Positions 28,694-39,750 are shown, counted from the stretch's first letter. The stretch: DNA of 64,000 nucleotides from Chondrus crispus (GCF_000350225.1 NW_005178999.1:8256-72255), one strand, 5' to 3'. Notes: generated by a model not told the origin, from the letters alone. Translations and numbers: made by a program.

Positions 28694-29219
28694 TTATTCG
28701 TCTGGGGCAAAAGAAAACACAAGCTCTCCAGAGCAGGCCTCTGATCCGTCAACTCGCGCGCAAGCGTCCACAATGCCAAACCGAGACCGAACAGCTCGCT
28801 TCAGCTTAGCGGTGTATAGCACCTGACCAGTTAAAGTTTTCGTTTCTGTCCATTGCACATTTCGCATTGCCGCAAATACCGGGAGGGAACACTTTTCGTA
28901 CATAGGCATCTGAAGCAACGTATCGGAATATGAGTGAGCAAATCATAGAATTCTTGCAGTAGACAAATCCTTCATGTTATTCTTTGAAAGGGGAACTCAC
29001 CTGTTTAATGAGCAATGCACTAGTCTGTCCAAGCCCCTCTAGCATGTGTATGCGAGACGGAATTTCGAGGCGATCGTTTTGACGCGCCACTGTCGTAGCT
29101 ACATGTCCGATCTTATTCTCAACTGCGTGGCGTACAAGGAGAAAGGGCTCCCGGTGAGCCAATAGCTTCTTGATCTGTATCCCAGTGAGAAGCACTTTCT
29201 GTCCTGCTCCCGTCGTCAT
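28694..29219 (-). CDS. FabZ-like hotdog-fold protein (two exons)
   Basis: Hotdog-fold protein resembling 3-hydroxyacyl-ACP dehydratases. Exon 1 is 29001-29219: IKKLLAHREPFLLVRHAVEN matches the FabZ LPHRYPFLLVDRV motif, and HMLEGLGQTSALLIKQ matches the helix with the catalytic Glu (EALAQ). Donor CAG|GTGAGT and acceptor TTCAG define a 91-nt phase-0 intron. Exon 2 is 28694-28909 and supplies the remaining beta strands (TLTGQVLYTAKLKRAVRSRF, then GELVFSF). The product is 144 residues. The FabZ loop with the catalytic His (GHFPxxPxxPG) is shortened and replaced, so classical dehydratase activity is doubtful. No clear targeting peptide is visible. Confidence 0.8.
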
Positions 29220-29336
29220 AATCCGGCACTTGCGCGAGGAATCTTGGGTCAAAATTTCGCAAGCTAATATTTCAATTGCGAGATCTCGACCAGACTACAA
29301 CGTGCCTGGGCCCTTCCCTTTAATGACCCAGGCACC

Positions 29337-31340
29337 ATGCCCCTTGGCTTCGTTTCGATTGTTTCGTTTCAAAACGCTACCCGTTTCGCGTCTTTTCGCC
29401 CTGGCCCGAGCAACCTTCCACGCAAGGGCCTTCGGCGTCAAAATCCTGTCTGTGTTGGCAAATCGCTCGAAGAGGCTGTTCAGAAAGGCTATGTCGAAGA
29501 TTTTGGCCGTGTTGTCAAGCTAAATTCTAATGGCTGTTTTCCGCCAAGAAATGGGCTAGGTATCACTCAAAAGCTACGTCCGTCATTGGACAAGATCGTC
29601 AGAGAAGTCCAGGAGGTGATTAGGCGAAAGGACGTGAGGGCGATTTTCTTGCGTGGGTCTGTGGCAACAGGAAACTTTTCCGCTGAGAGGGACTCGGATT
29701 TGGATCTCATCGTTATTCTCCAGAGCCATGTATCACGAGAAGAAAAATCTGCAGTTTACGCTATTATCTCGAAAACGGCCAAGTTCTCTCTCGGGTTATC
29801 TTGCGTAGACATTCGATATATATGTTTGCAATCGCAACGCCCAGGACAGAAACAAAGATCTCTTGATACAAACACGCTTATTCTTCTTAAGAGCTACGCT
29901 GTTTGCTTGTATTGCTCGGACACGGCTCTGCTCGCAGAAGATGTCGAAACCAAGCCGACTGGAGATGATGCTCTTAATATCCGCGAATATGAGCGGTGGT
30001 TCTTGCGCCTATTCCAGAAGGCAAGAGGTGAAAACCAGGCTATGATGCAATGTAATTCCATTAAATGGCTATGCAAACGTGCTCTGAGGTCCATTGCAGA
30101 TCTTGGCAGCATAAGGTTGAGGGAGCATAGTCGAGATTTAGTTCCTTGTTACCGATTGGCCAGCAGGGCATTTCCGGATCACGAAGGACTTCTCATTTTG
30201 GGGTTGCAGTATGCATGTGCTAATGCAAAGAATGGATATCTAGGTCTTTCGGAGTCCACATTTCTTACAAAAGGCTACGACGTTGCTCGAGACTTGGTAG
30301 AGCTAACTGAGGAATTGTCCTTGTATCAAAATTTTGGTTCCGCCGTCGAGAAGCCGTTCAATCTTAACGCATTGGCTACGCCGTACGTCTTTCGGTCGAG
30401 TCCTTGGGTAGATGACGTCAAAGAATTCATGGCGACAAGCATAGCTCAAGTAAAATCAAATTTAGATACGGAGAAGATTTGCGTTCAAGAATTTAACTTT
30501 TTACGAAGCGGCCTTCCAAACATCGCACTGAACCCACAACCTATATCTGAGGGCGGATGTCAAGCAGCAACAACTCGAATTGACGCAGAATCTTCGTTAT
30601 ATCTACTTCTCAAGAAAACTGATGAGCCGCACGCAAGCAGAAGAGTAATCCCTTCCGAGAATGGTGTCTGTTCCAATTCAAAAGCCATTATCGAAGAGCT
30701 CTCAAAGACAGTTGATACAATTCAATGTAGGGTTTCTGCCGGGGCGGAAGTTACGTTCTGTCGAGATTCGCACCCCTGGATTGACACTGGTAGGTTCTCC
30801 CCTCCCAGTGTTCTTGAAAGCATAACTCTACGGGAAGCGATGATTCGAATGCAAGAGGGAAACGCTCTCCCTCCTCTTCGCTACCAGCATGAAGAGAGAC
30901 TGTACATCCAATCCCCGGTGATGAAGAAGAAAAGGAAGTTTCAAGGGCTAGAGAAGCTACCTCTTTGCGTCGCACAGGAGGAGCGCATCTGGGTGAGTAC
31001 ACATGGTACTGTATCAGGGCTGCACTATGATGCCTCGTATTCCTGCCTTCTACAGAGGAGTGGTATGAAGAGGATGCTCTTTTTCCCGCCAGCGTGCCTC
31101 GAGCACATGGGTATATATCCCCTCGGTCACCCATTGCACCGACGAGCACGAGTGAATCTTGCTCGACCAAATTCGAGTATGTTTAAGGACTTTTGGAAGT
31201 CATGCGCACATAGAGCAACTGAGGTCGTGTTGGAAGAGGGAGATTTAGTGGTGTTTCCACCATTCTGGTCGCATTATACCGAAAGCTTGACATCAAACCG
31301 CTGTGAACTATCCATTTCGCACACACTTCGATTTGTGTGA
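29337..31340 (+). CDS. Nucleotidyltransferase / JmjC-cupin fusion protein
   Basis: A single uninterrupted 667-codon frame with two unrelated enzyme domains. Residues of about 80-330 are a polymerase-beta-type nucleotidyltransferase: FLRGSVATGNFSAERDSDLD has the GS signature (107-108) and metal Asp121 and Asp123, with a third Asp158 in VDIRY. Residues of about 540-667 are a JmjC/cupin_8 2-oxoglutarate dioxygenase fold: SGLHYDASYSCLLQRSGMKR gives metal ligands His563 and Asp565, and EEGDLVVFPPFWSHYTESL gives His646. The fold resembles FIH-type and TYW5-type hydroxylases. The linker is poorly conserved. Substrates are unknown. Modification of RNA or of a small molecule are both possible. It diverges from the FabZ-like gene with 117 bp between start codons. 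Confidence 0.85.
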   Translation: MPLGFVSIVSFQNATRFASFRPGPSNLPRKGLRRQNPVCVGKSLEEAVQKGYVEDFGRVVKLNSNGCFPPRNGLGITQKLRPSLDKIVREVQEVIRRKDVRAIFLRGSVATGNFSAERDSDLDLIVILQSHVSREEKSAVYAIISKTAKFSLGLSCVDIRYICLQSQRPGQKQRSLDTNTLILLKSYAVCLYCSDTALLAEDVETKPTGDDALNIREYERWFLRLFQKARGENQAMMQCNSIKWLCKRALRSIADLGSIRLREHSRDLVPCYRLASRAFPDHEGLLILGLQYACANAKNGYLGLSESTFLTKGYDVARDLVELTEELSLYQNFGSAVEKPFNLNALATPYVFRSSPWVDDVKEFMATSIAQVKSNLDTEKICVQEFNFLRSGLPNIALNPQPISEGGCQAATTRIDAESSLYLLLKKTDEPHASRRVIPSENGVCSNSKAIIEELSKTVDTIQCRVSAGAEVTFCRDSHPWIDTGRFSPPSVLESITLREAMIRMQEGNALPPLRYQHEERLYIQSPVMKKKRKFQGLEKLPLCVAQEERIWVSTHGTVSGLHYDASYSCLLQRSGMKRMLFFPPACLEHMGIYPLGHPLHRRARVNLARPNSSMFKDFWKSCAHRATEVVLEEGDLVVFPPFWSHYTESLTSNRCELSISHTLRFV

Positions 31341-32419
31341 AGCACAAGGGATACGAAGATAGAGGTCGCGATATTTTTATGTTTATATGTCCTGTAGCCA
31401 GGACAAGTGCTCTGCTTGTAATAACAAGTTAACAAATGCTTTAGATAGTTGTGGAAGTTGTCAAGTATTGTAGCACCCATAGTAAGATACAGTTCACTAT
31501 GTACATACGTGATTCTGCAATAAAACTACAGCGCTGTAACTTCAGATATGAACGAGCGGACATGTCGTTTCGGGATGCGCGATTTTGCACAGTTCGCAAA
31601 GGCATTACATAATCTAGACGCGCACTTGTAGCACAAGTACATTACTAGCGAGTAGGACGTCGCTTGAGACGCAAAAACGATGCGCACGATGAGTTTTTGA
31701 CGGTTAGAGGGAGGCGCAACATGTGGCAACCGGGTCTACAGTGCTGTAGCGGTGCTGTAAATTAGAGTCGCGCACGAATCGGTCGAGCACCACGTGGCAC
31801 GTGGACCCCGAGGACACTGGTATTGTATGACCGTACAGTGGAATTCGAGAAAATCAGCTGGGAGAGCCCCTACCAGAACGCTCCGTGCAGAAGCTTCTAC
31901 CGGGCCAAAGAGGAGCTTCTCAATTAGCGCGGAGGATGAGGTTGCCTCGCCGTCGTCCCTTTACAGCGAGTAGCACGCCAACCCATTGGGTGTTGCCGGC
32001 GGCTTATTGCCGCCGGGCCCAGCGTGCGCACATCTCATTGGCCGTGTGTTTCGTCTTCCGGCAAACTGGCGGCGGCCCTGCCAATGGCGCCCGCAGGCGC
32101 CCCAGCGGTCTGGTTTTGGCGCGCTCCCATCGCCGTTCCGCTCTGCTCACCGCACCTCGCCTCTGACAGGAAAAGTCCGCCCCACCCCTATGCTGCCGCG
32201 CTTTCCGTAGCTCAGAGCGATTTCCATTCCGCCCTCCACTTCCGATTCGAACGACCTCTACTAATCCATTCAAGCCGGTCTCATCGGCATCAGTCCCCCC
32301 CTCCCCGCTCACCCCCCACTCCCCGCTCACCCCCCACTCCCCCTCACCCCATAGCGTTATGCTACATTCCCTGTTCCCATTGCATCCACGATCCCTCTCA
32401 CTTTGCAAACAAACAACGG
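31341..32419. other. 1.1 kb intergenic region
   Basis: Between the fusion gene and the Sel1-repeat gene. It has repeated CTACAGTGCTGTAGCGGTGCTGTA-like sequence near 31738 and a short tandem repeat of CCCCGCTCACCCCCCACT (two copies, about 32303-32338) in the likely leader of the next gene. No gene is seen. Confidence 0.4.
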
Positions 32420-35053
32420 ATGTCTCATCATGAAAGAGAGGCCGTCCCCATCATGCCGGCGCCCACCCAGCCCCGTCCCGCCCCTCCCCAACTTCCCACC
32501 AAGAGGCGTCGCATAGAACACATTCGTTTCCCCAATCCTCCTCTTGCCCCGCCCTCAGCCCCCAATCCTCCTTTAGTCCGACGTCGCGCGCCTGCACTGG
32601 AGCGTCTCCCTACCTGGCTCTCTGTCCTGAGACGCGATTTCATCGCCGCGGGCCCCTCATTCCCCCTCCCTGCAAGAATCGCAGATTCCGGCAACCCGTT
32701 CTATGACTGGGATGCCTGGGCACTTAATCTGCTCGAGCCTACGTTTTGGCGACGAAGAGGGCCCTGGCATCGACTGATTGCTTGCTGCACAGCTACGAGG
32801 CCCCCGACTGTTCAGATCGAACAAGTCGCCGACATCAAAGCTGCTCTTGTCCGCATTGTCATCGCAGAGGTTGTAAGTAAGCTCGTGTCTCGTGAAGGAG
32901 CGGCCCTCACCCCAGAAGATCGTAATTGGATTACCTCCGTCGCCAGCAGACAGCGCGGTCGTCATGCACGCAAGCCCACGCTCATGTTGCTCTTTGATGT
33001 CGCATTTGCTGTCTTTGACTTTGCCAATTTCTGCAACAGCACCTTCACTTTGAAGCATGACGATGCAGAAGAACCTGCTCATGTCGTTGAACTGCTGGAC
33101 CAAAAGTTACCTGATCACCCTTGGCCTGATCGCCATGAGTCCATAGAGCGTGCAGTTGACCGCCTCGTCTCCGAAACGCTCTGCCTCCGGCCTCGCGATC
33201 GAAAACCATCGGAGTCGTCAACTGCACCGACGGTCAAGACGCTGCCGACGGTTTCAGTTTTACCCGCATGTACTACGGCCCCCCTGGGGGAACATCGATT
33301 GTCTGTTGAAAATGTTGTGCTTTGCGTGCTGAACATTATTCACGACAAACGCGAAGTTGCCTCGGAAACGTGGAGGATTGATAATGTCAACCAAGTTATC
33401 CAGGTTATCGAGACATATCTCACAAGGAGTCGTGCCCATCGCTGGTTTCGAAAGCTTGAGACTCATGCCGATGCCGCAAAGGAGGGAATCGTGCAGGCCG
33501 CGAAGGTATTTTCCAGAAGGCTCGCACTGAGGACTGGATTACCGAATCCGCAGAAGGGCGAGATCCACAGCCTTCATACTTGGTTGCTCCAATCGATTCG
33601 TGGAGAAAACTGGTGTGTCTGGGCAGATCTTGCGAATGACTGCAGTTACATCATGATTCGCGGTAGCCTTCCAGAGCACCATGTACACGAGCTCGTCTGC
33701 AAGAATATAGCTGACAACTTATTTTCAGAGTCGGAGATTGTTAACGGATCCCTACGTGAAGAGCAGGCTGCGAGCGATTCTACGTCACTGACCTTGAGAA
33801 CCGTCTTCGATGTAGCCATGGCGATGGAAAGGTTCTTCTCGTTTTTCCTTGAAACATATGGCATCAACAACACTTCTCCACAACGTATCAAGAGCGGTGT
33901 GTTGTGCTTTGAGAGAGTGGTGGAACTTCTGGCGACACTGCGAGAGCCCCTGATCAACGTGCCGAACTGGACTGAACCGATGGTGGAGTGGAGCCTGAGA
34001 TCACTTCACATATCCACATACTATCGAGAAGCTCTGTTCGGCGATCAGGAAGAAACCACTCGGCGGGGGGAGGATATCCAGCGAGCGATTCGGATTGCGT
34101 TCTCCGAGGCATCTTGGCCAGCCAAGCTTCGGTCTAGTCGGCTGATGTACCCAACTCCCGAGGGGAGTACGCCTACTCCGAAGAACAAAGAACGGCGCAC
34201 GACACAAGCCATGGCGCAAATTTGGGTAGCCAGAGTAGACCTGAACGATCCTCTGAATCTGGCAGCTGCGATTGTACCATGGGATCCATGTCGGGCGTTG
34301 ACCCTCCTAGACCAAGCCATTGGCCTAACAGCGCAAGAGTTGGAATGGGTGCGTTCTGGAAGGGCACACTTACCGCTGTGGGATTATCGGCGCATTGCTA
34401 TTTGTCGAAATCTCCTAAAAAAACACAGCGTGGTGCTGGCCAAGTTGACAATGGAGAGGCTGCAAATCCTTTTTTCACAATCAAACTTACATGTGGGCGG
34501 TAATTTTTCCGAACATGCCGTCGAGATTTTGGAGAGTGACGTTGACAGCGGAAACTTCTGCGCGCAAACCACACTCGGATTGCTTCATGCCGGACCAGGT
34601 CAGTACTGGAAACTTGCTCGTTCATCGGCGAAATGCCAAAGGAACTTGTCGGTTGGCATTCACCGGCTCTTCGTCTCAGCTGTCGCTGGTGATTTGGAAG
34701 CCTGCACGGCAGTTGCGCACATTTTGGCTGAGTGCGGAGATTCAGAAGACATTTTCAAGCTGGTGAGTGCCGAGCAAGTCTACACACTTGTGCGAACAGC
34801 TCATGCAACGCAAAATGCGGATGCCATGATGAATGCCGGAGTGCTTTTCAGATACGGATTGCCCGGATTGGCAGCAAGCGATATGGTTGCTCATGATGCT
34901 TTCCTGGTGGCGCTCCAGGGAGGGCATTCCGCAGAATCAAAATCGATTGCTGCTCGTCACCTTGTTGAGACTGCCGGACCAGAAGAGTTGGTTGTTTTAC
35001 AATCTCTGTCGCAGCTCATCTCTGATGGCCACCAAAGCTCGTCATCTCCTTGA
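32420..35053 (+). CDS. Large Sel1-like-repeat protein of unknown function
   Basis: From the ATG at 32420 the protein has 877 residues. The first ATG of the open frame at 32024 would add 132 Pro-rich residues that look like translated leader. The N-terminus is Pro/Arg-rich with a basic patch (PTKRRRIEH) that could be a nuclear signal. The long middle is helical without a family I recognise. The C-terminal 180 residues have helical-pair repeats of Sel1/TPR type (GNFCAQTTLGLLHAG; SVGIHRLFVSAVAGDLEACT; NADAMMNAGVLFRYG). These repeats usually serve as protein-binding scaffolds. A decayed extra copy of the last repeat segment lies in another frame just past the stop. Confidence 0.75.
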   Translation: MSHHEREAVPIMPAPTQPRPAPPQLPTKRRRIEHIRFPNPPLAPPSAPNPPLVRRRAPALERLPTWLSVLRRDFIAAGPSFPLPARIADSGNPFYDWDAWALNLLEPTFWRRRGPWHRLIACCTATRPPTVQIEQVADIKAALVRIVIAEVVSKLVSREGAALTPEDRNWITSVASRQRGRHARKPTLMLLFDVAFAVFDFANFCNSTFTLKHDDAEEPAHVVELLDQKLPDHPWPDRHESIERAVDRLVSETLCLRPRDRKPSESSTAPTVKTLPTVSVLPACTTAPLGEHRLSVENVVLCVLNIIHDKREVASETWRIDNVNQVIQVIETYLTRSRAHRWFRKLETHADAAKEGIVQAAKVFSRRLALRTGLPNPQKGEIHSLHTWLLQSIRGENWCVWADLANDCSYIMIRGSLPEHHVHELVCKNIADNLFSESEIVNGSLREEQAASDSTSLTLRTVFDVAMAMERFFSFFLETYGINNTSPQRIKSGVLCFERVVELLATLREPLINVPNWTEPMVEWSLRSLHISTYYREALFGDQEETTRRGEDIQRAIRIAFSEASWPAKLRSSRLMYPTPEGSTPTPKNKERRTTQAMAQIWVARVDLNDPLNLAAAIVPWDPCRALTLLDQAIGLTAQELEWVRSGRAHLPLWDYRRIAICRNLLKKHSVVLAKLTMERLQILFSQSNLHVGGNFSEHAVEILESDVDSGNFCAQTTLGLLHAGPGQYWKLARSSAKCQRNLSVGIHRLFVSAVAGDLEACTAVAHILAECGDSEDIFKLVSAEQVYTLVRTAHATQNADAMMNAGVLFRYGLPGLAASDMVAHDAFLVALQGGHSAESKSIAARHLVETAGPEELVVLQSLSQLISDGHQSSSSP

Positions 35054-36549
35054 GGTTGCCGGACCACAGGAGTTGAATTTCGTGTAATTTCTATCGCCAT
35101 TTCCGAAGCTGCGTGCGGCTCTGAACAAAGCCTTAGTCCATTCCAAGCTTGCATTGTGATTGTTTGGAGACCTGTGTTGCCATGATCCGCAAACGGGTGC
35201 AGGACCTGTCTGTATGTAGTTGCGAAAACTGCAAAACAAAAGGAGCAAGAATTGGGCTCATTGTAAGGAACAGTCGCAAATACATTTCGAACAACAGACT
35301 TTGTCATTAGCTATAGCGTGGCTAGTAAGTGAGGCGGGACTTCTCCTCGGTCGGCTACAACGGTCTTTCATTCTTCGCCTTGAGAATGTGGGTGTTCAGA
35401 CAAAGCTCTGAAACGTGGGGAAGGACGATGCGACAGTTTTGAGCTGGGATGAGGGGAGTGGGCAGCACGGACCTGACGCAGAGGGTTTTTTTTTTTTTTT
35501 TTTTCATAACGTTCCCGAAGAATTACAGACCAAGAGCAGGCTGGTTCTTGGACCATAAGGACCACTGGGACCTCAAGAGACGACTGCGTGCCACTGCAAG
35601 CAGTCCATGACGGATCACGTGTACATCACTGTACAGTACAACGAAGTGCTCGGCTAAAAAGTGTATGGAGATGCGTCATGGAGGACTTGTGCAAGTTGTT
35701 CGGTTGCTTCAAGAAGCGATGGGGCCGACGATGGGAGCGACGATGGGAGTTTGCGTTAACCGTGAGTCGAAATGGATTTGAAGAAGTGAGGAACAATGGC
35801 AGACCCGGCGAGACTGGTGAGAACTACAGCAACTGTTATCCACCGCAGATAAATGAACAGTAGTATTGCGAACGCTGTTTGGCCGCGTTGGACCTGCTCG
35901 AAGATGACAGAATATGTCTTGCTCTTCTTTTTCCTGTCGTGCTTAACTCTAGCTATAATAGATTACGTCTCAAGTAGGCACCGCCATCCTGCTCAACAAT
36001 GTCCCCGATACTTTGCCCTTGCCGTGCGCACAGCTATCGCAGTTGAGAAAAGTCAGGCAGAGGCGGGCTCTCTACAGTATGCGCAATTGAAAGGAACAGC
36101 CAACCGGGAGCGCAGCAGAACGCGAGCTGCTGAGAGACTGGATTTCCCATATTGTGAGACTGGCACCGTTCCGGGGGGCGGATCAGTCGAGTTCGGGAAG
36201 AACGCAGGCGGCCGGGAGGTACAACGGCACAGTTTTCCAATATAATTTTCTATCCTGTCCTGAAAATCACGCCTTTCCTGCATGCCACACCTGTTCGAAC
36301 CAACCGGCTATTGGCCAGATATCTCCCAATTGCTAACCACAGTGAACCCCCTGTGTGGTCATGCCTTCCACCCCCTCAGCACCGCACACATCCCCTATCC
36401 ACCCGCGAGTTACCTCCCGCCCGCCACCACCATTTTTTCAAGCCCTCAAAACCACTTCGCCAATTGCCCCATAATCTCTGCCGACCTCCATCTCTCACCG
36501 GCACAACGCCCTTGCAAACCGTCCCCCGTCCCAAGAGAATCCCCCAAAC
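35054..36549. other. 1.5 kb intergenic region upstream of FtsH
   Basis: Holds a T run of 18 bases near 35487, a TGTACAGTACA motif at about 35630 and an unsupported 130-codon frame at 35853-36245 with one hydrophobic segment (YVLLFFFLSCLTLAIIDYV). Promoter-like pyrimidine-rich sequence precedes FtsH. I do not call a gene. Confidence 0.4.
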
Positions 36550-38685
36550 ATGGCACCCATGGCCTTCGTCTCGCATGCCGGCCTACCCCTGCGCCGTCTG
36601 CGCGCGACCCGCTCCGTCACCCCCACCATGTCTGCCACCCGCCCCCGCTCGCTCCCCGCCATTCTTCTAGACCCGACCCCTGCCACGCCCAAGTTGCACC
36701 AAGTCTCGGCGCTGCTCTCAGCTGAAGCGAAACGCGCCGCCAGCTACGCCGCGGCCGCCGCCGTTCTGGCCTCCGTGGCCGCTTCTTCCGCCGTCCCGGC
36801 GAACGCCGCAGCAGATCCGGTCCAGATGACCGGCGCCCGCCAGGAGACCTCCGCCTCCATGTCCCGCTCGCTTGGGGGCGACTCTGCCACCCCGGCCCCG
36901 GCCTCCAACGGCGTCCAAGACTGGAGGTACTCCGAGTTCATCAACGCCGTCGAGAAGGATCAGGTCGAGAAGGTCACGTTTTCCGCCGATGGCCAACGTC
37001 TTCTTGCCGTCGATACCGAAGGCAACCGCTTCAAGCTCGACGCTTTGCCGAACGACCCGGACCTGCTTAAGACCCTCACCGGCCACAAGGTTGACGTCAC
37101 CGTCTTGCCGTCGCAGCCGGAATCTGGCGCGGGCGACTTCATCCGCTCCTTGATTTTCCCTGCTCTGCTGTTCGGAGGTCTGTTCCTCCTGTCGCGCCGT
37201 GCCGGTGGTGGCAGTGGCGGTGGATTCGGCGGCATGGGCGGGCCCATGGATCTGCAGCGCTCCGGCGCCCGTGTCGCCATGGTCCCGGAGACTGGTATCA
37301 CCTTTCAGGACGTCGCTGGCGTCGACGGCGCCAAGCTCGAGCTCCAGGAGGTCGTCCAGTTCCTCAAGGAATCGGAGCGCTTCACTGAGCTTGGCGCTAG
37401 GATCCCGCGCGGTGTCATCCTCGAGGGACCCCCCGGAACTGGTAAGACCCTACTCGCTCGCGCTGTCGCCGGCGAGGCTGGTGTCCCGTTCTTCTCCATC
37501 TCCGGGTCTGAGTTTGTGGAGATGTTCGTCGGTGTTGGTGCGTCTCGCGTGCGTGACCTGTTTGCGAACGCCAAAAAGAACGCCCCATGCATCATTTTCA
37601 TTGATGAGATTGATGCCGTCGGCAGACAGAGGGGTGCCGGAATTGCTGGTGGTAACGATGAGCGTGAGCAGACGCTCAACCAAATGCTCACGGAGATGGA
37701 TGGCTTTGAGGGTAACTCTGGTGTCATCGTCATCGCTGCCACGAACAGAGCTGATGTGCTTGACCAGGCGTTGCTGAGACCGGGTCGCTTTGACCGCCGC
37801 ATTATTGTCGACCTCCCTGACTTCAGCGGTCGTCTCGCCATCCTCAAGGTTCACGCGCGCGGTAAACCGCTAGCAAAGGACGTTGATCTCGAGCAAATTT
37901 CCCGTCGTACCCCAGGCTTCTCGGGTGCGTCTCTGCAGAACCTCTTGAATGAGGCCGCCATCTTCACTGCCCGACGAAAGAAGACTGAAATTGGCCCGGA
38001 TGAGGTCAGTGACGCCATCGATCGTATCACTGTTGGTGCCGAGAAGAAGGATGCTGTCATGACTCCTAGGCGCCAAAAGCTCGTTGCCTACCATGAAGCT
38101 GGACACGCCGTTGTCGGAGCTTTGACTCCAGATTATGACCAAGTGGCGAAGATCAGTATTATTCCGCGGGGTGGCGCTGGTGGACTTACCTTCTTCGCAC
38201 CCAACGAGCAGCGCGTTGACTCTGGCCTTTACTCTCGTCAGTTCCTGGAGGGTCAGCTAGCTGTCGCCCTCGGAGGACGCATTGCAGAGGAAATTATTTA
38301 CGGAGATGATGAGGTGACTACAGGTGCTTCCAACGATTTGCAAAGAGTCACTCAGGTCGCCAAGCAAATGGTCACCAGGTTCGGAATGTCTGAGAAGGTC
38401 GGCCAACTCGTCGTCAGCTCCGAGGGATCTAACCCTTTCTTGGGACGTCAAATGGCATCAGGATCTCCCCAACTGAGCTCCGTGATGAGGACAGACATTG
38501 ACGACGAAGTTAGACGCCTTGTGAACGTGGCCTACACACGTGCGAAGAGCCTGCTCACGAACAATCGCCCGCTCCTTGATGCCCTGGCAGAAATGTTGAT
38601 CGAGAAGGAGACCGTATCTGCTGAGGAGTTCCAGCGCCTTATCGCAGAAAACAAGATTGAGATGATGCCCTACTCCGTCTACTAG
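36550..38685 (+). CDS. FTSH: FtsH AAA+ metalloprotease, plastid thylakoid type
   Basis: ATP-dependent membrane protease that turns over damaged thylakoid proteins such as D1. The order is a transit peptide ([19 protein letters not shown]), an Ala-rich hydrophobic segment (residues of about 58-85, ending AVPANAAA), an N-terminal FtsH extracellular domain, and a second hydrophobic segment ([20 protein letters not shown]). The AAA domain has Walker A GPPGTGKT (near residue 295) and Walker [10 protein letters not shown] plus the SRH region, and the peptidase has zinc motif HEAGH (near residue 515). All catalytic residues are present. Length 711 is normal for VAR2/FtsH2-like proteins. Red algal plastid genomes usually encode their own ftsH, so this nuclear copy is probably a second, thylakoid-specific subunit. 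Confidence 0.96.
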   Translation: MAPMAFVSHAGLPLRRLRATRSVTPTMSATRPRSLPAILLDPTPATPKLHQVSALLSAEAKRAASYAAAAAVLASVAASSAVPANAAADPVQMTGARQETSASMSRSLGGDSATPAPASNGVQDWRYSEFINAVEKDQVEKVTFSADGQRLLAVDTEGNRFKLDALPNDPDLLKTLTGHKVDVTVLPSQPESGAGDFIRSLIFPALLFGGLFLLSRRAGGGSGGGFGGMGGPMDLQRSGARVAMVPETGITFQDVAGVDGAKLELQEVVQFLKESERFTELGARIPRGVILEGPPGTGKTLLARAVAGEAGVPFFSISGSEFVEMFVGVGASRVRDLFANAKKNAPCIIFIDEIDAVGRQRGAGIAGGNDEREQTLNQMLTEMDGFEGNSGVIVIAATNRADVLDQALLRPGRFDRRIIVDLPDFSGRLAILKVHARGKPLAKDVDLEQISRRTPGFSGASLQNLLNEAAIFTARRKKTEIGPDEVSDAIDRITVGAEKKDAVMTPRRQKLVAYHEAGHAVVGALTPDYDQVAKISIIPRGGAGGLTFFAPNEQRVDSGLYSRQFLEGQLAVALGGRIAEEIIYGDDEVTTGASNDLQRVTQVAKQMVTRFGMSEKVGQLVVSSEGSNPFLGRQMASGSPQLSSVMRTDIDDEVRRLVNVAYTRAKSLLTNNRPLLDALAEMLIEKETVSAEEFQRLIAENKIEMMPYSVY

Positions 38686-39033
38686 AAGCTAGTACTGCAC
38701 CGTGGGGTTCGTAAGAACAGCACTTCACAAAATGATTAAAGTAACATATCAATGATGTCTTTGTATACAGTACAGTAAATTACGCAAAACTCTTACTGGG
38801 TTGCCGCAAGAGGAAGGTAACTTGAGTGCCTCTTGCAGGATACCGGCAGTTACTACGAATAAGGTTGCATGCGTCATTCTGTGCGAGCACCCATCAGAAT
38901 CTATCATCACCCATGATATATCGAGCACAACACGGCGAATGGCATACAGACAACATTGGGAGTGTGTATATCGTACAATGAGAACTACCACACCCTCTGC
39001 ATGACGGCCTATTACATCTCTGGCCGTGCCAAA
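38686..39033. other. Convergent 3' region of FtsH and TAF12
   Basis: Short shared 3' flank with a TACAGTACAGTA motif at about 38765. No gene is seen. Confidence 0.4.
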
Positions 39034-39750
39034 CTATCCCTGGTGATGTTGGCTCTTGGCAATCGCTTGCATGCGCGCCTGGTGGACAGGTGTCGAGGCC
39101 GTCCGCTTCACCGGGCGCGGGTCGTCTCCATACCCGGGAACACGAATATTCCAGTTCTTCTCTAAATGCAATTGGATGTCTCTGGCTTCCAATACACGGC
39201 TTTTTCTATGCTTTGCGAAACGACAAGCGAATTCCGTCACATTATCAACAAACTCATCGACGTGCTCTTGCAGGAACTTAGCGAGTAAACGGAATCAAGA
39301 AGTGCAGTGAAGCGCAATCAATTCGATATGGTGTTAGAGTTCAGCTCAACCGCGGTTGGACAGACACCATTCGCTGCTCGCGCATTATGCTCTGATAGGT
39401 TCTTGGAGACTGTGATAGGCTGGGAAGATACGAACCTCTTCGACGTCAGGGTCTAAAACCTCCCCTGGCGCGACCTCGTTTAACAACTCAGAAAGCCTTT
39501 CACGAAATACGGTTAAACAGGCATAAATATGAAAAGAATGCGTTAGCACCATGTCATTTTAACAGAAAAAGGCAGTGTTTAACAGCGTTCTGCCTTGTGG
39601 ACCCTTCGAGCTGTGTCGTGAAATTTGCCTAAACACTTACTTGCTTCCCGGCAAGAGTTCCCGGCATTCGGGAGAGACAAAGTTTGGCGTCTTTTGAGTG
39701 TTGCGAGGATCCCCTGCTCCACTGCTTCCGCCCCCGGGTCGGTTTGACAT
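39034..39750 (-). CDS. TAF12: TAF12, histone-fold subunit of TFIID/SAGA (three exons)
   Basis: Exon 1 39641-39750 ([13 protein letters not shown], a short Gly/Ser tail). Exon 2 39436-39496 ([20 protein letters not shown]). Exon 3 39034-39276 ([20 protein letters not shown], then [20 protein letters not shown] and [10 protein letters not shown]). Together these rebuild the complete TAF12 histone fold in the right order. Introns of 144 and 159 nt have GTAAGT and GTTCGT donors, and phases 2 and 0. A GCTAAC branch candidate lies in the first intron. The 137-residue product lacks the long Gln-rich N-terminus of fungal and animal forms. TAF12 pairs with TAF4 or ADA1 in transcription complexes. Confidence 0.9.

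Noticed and set aside
28294-28809. Plus-strand frame of 171 codons between fibrillin and the FabZ-like gene
   Set aside because: It is a shadow of the fibrillin 5' end and FabZ-like exon 2, with no recognisable content.
35853-36245. 130-codon frame with one hydrophobic segment
   Set aside because: There is no family resemblance, no promoter evidence and poor composition. It may be chance.
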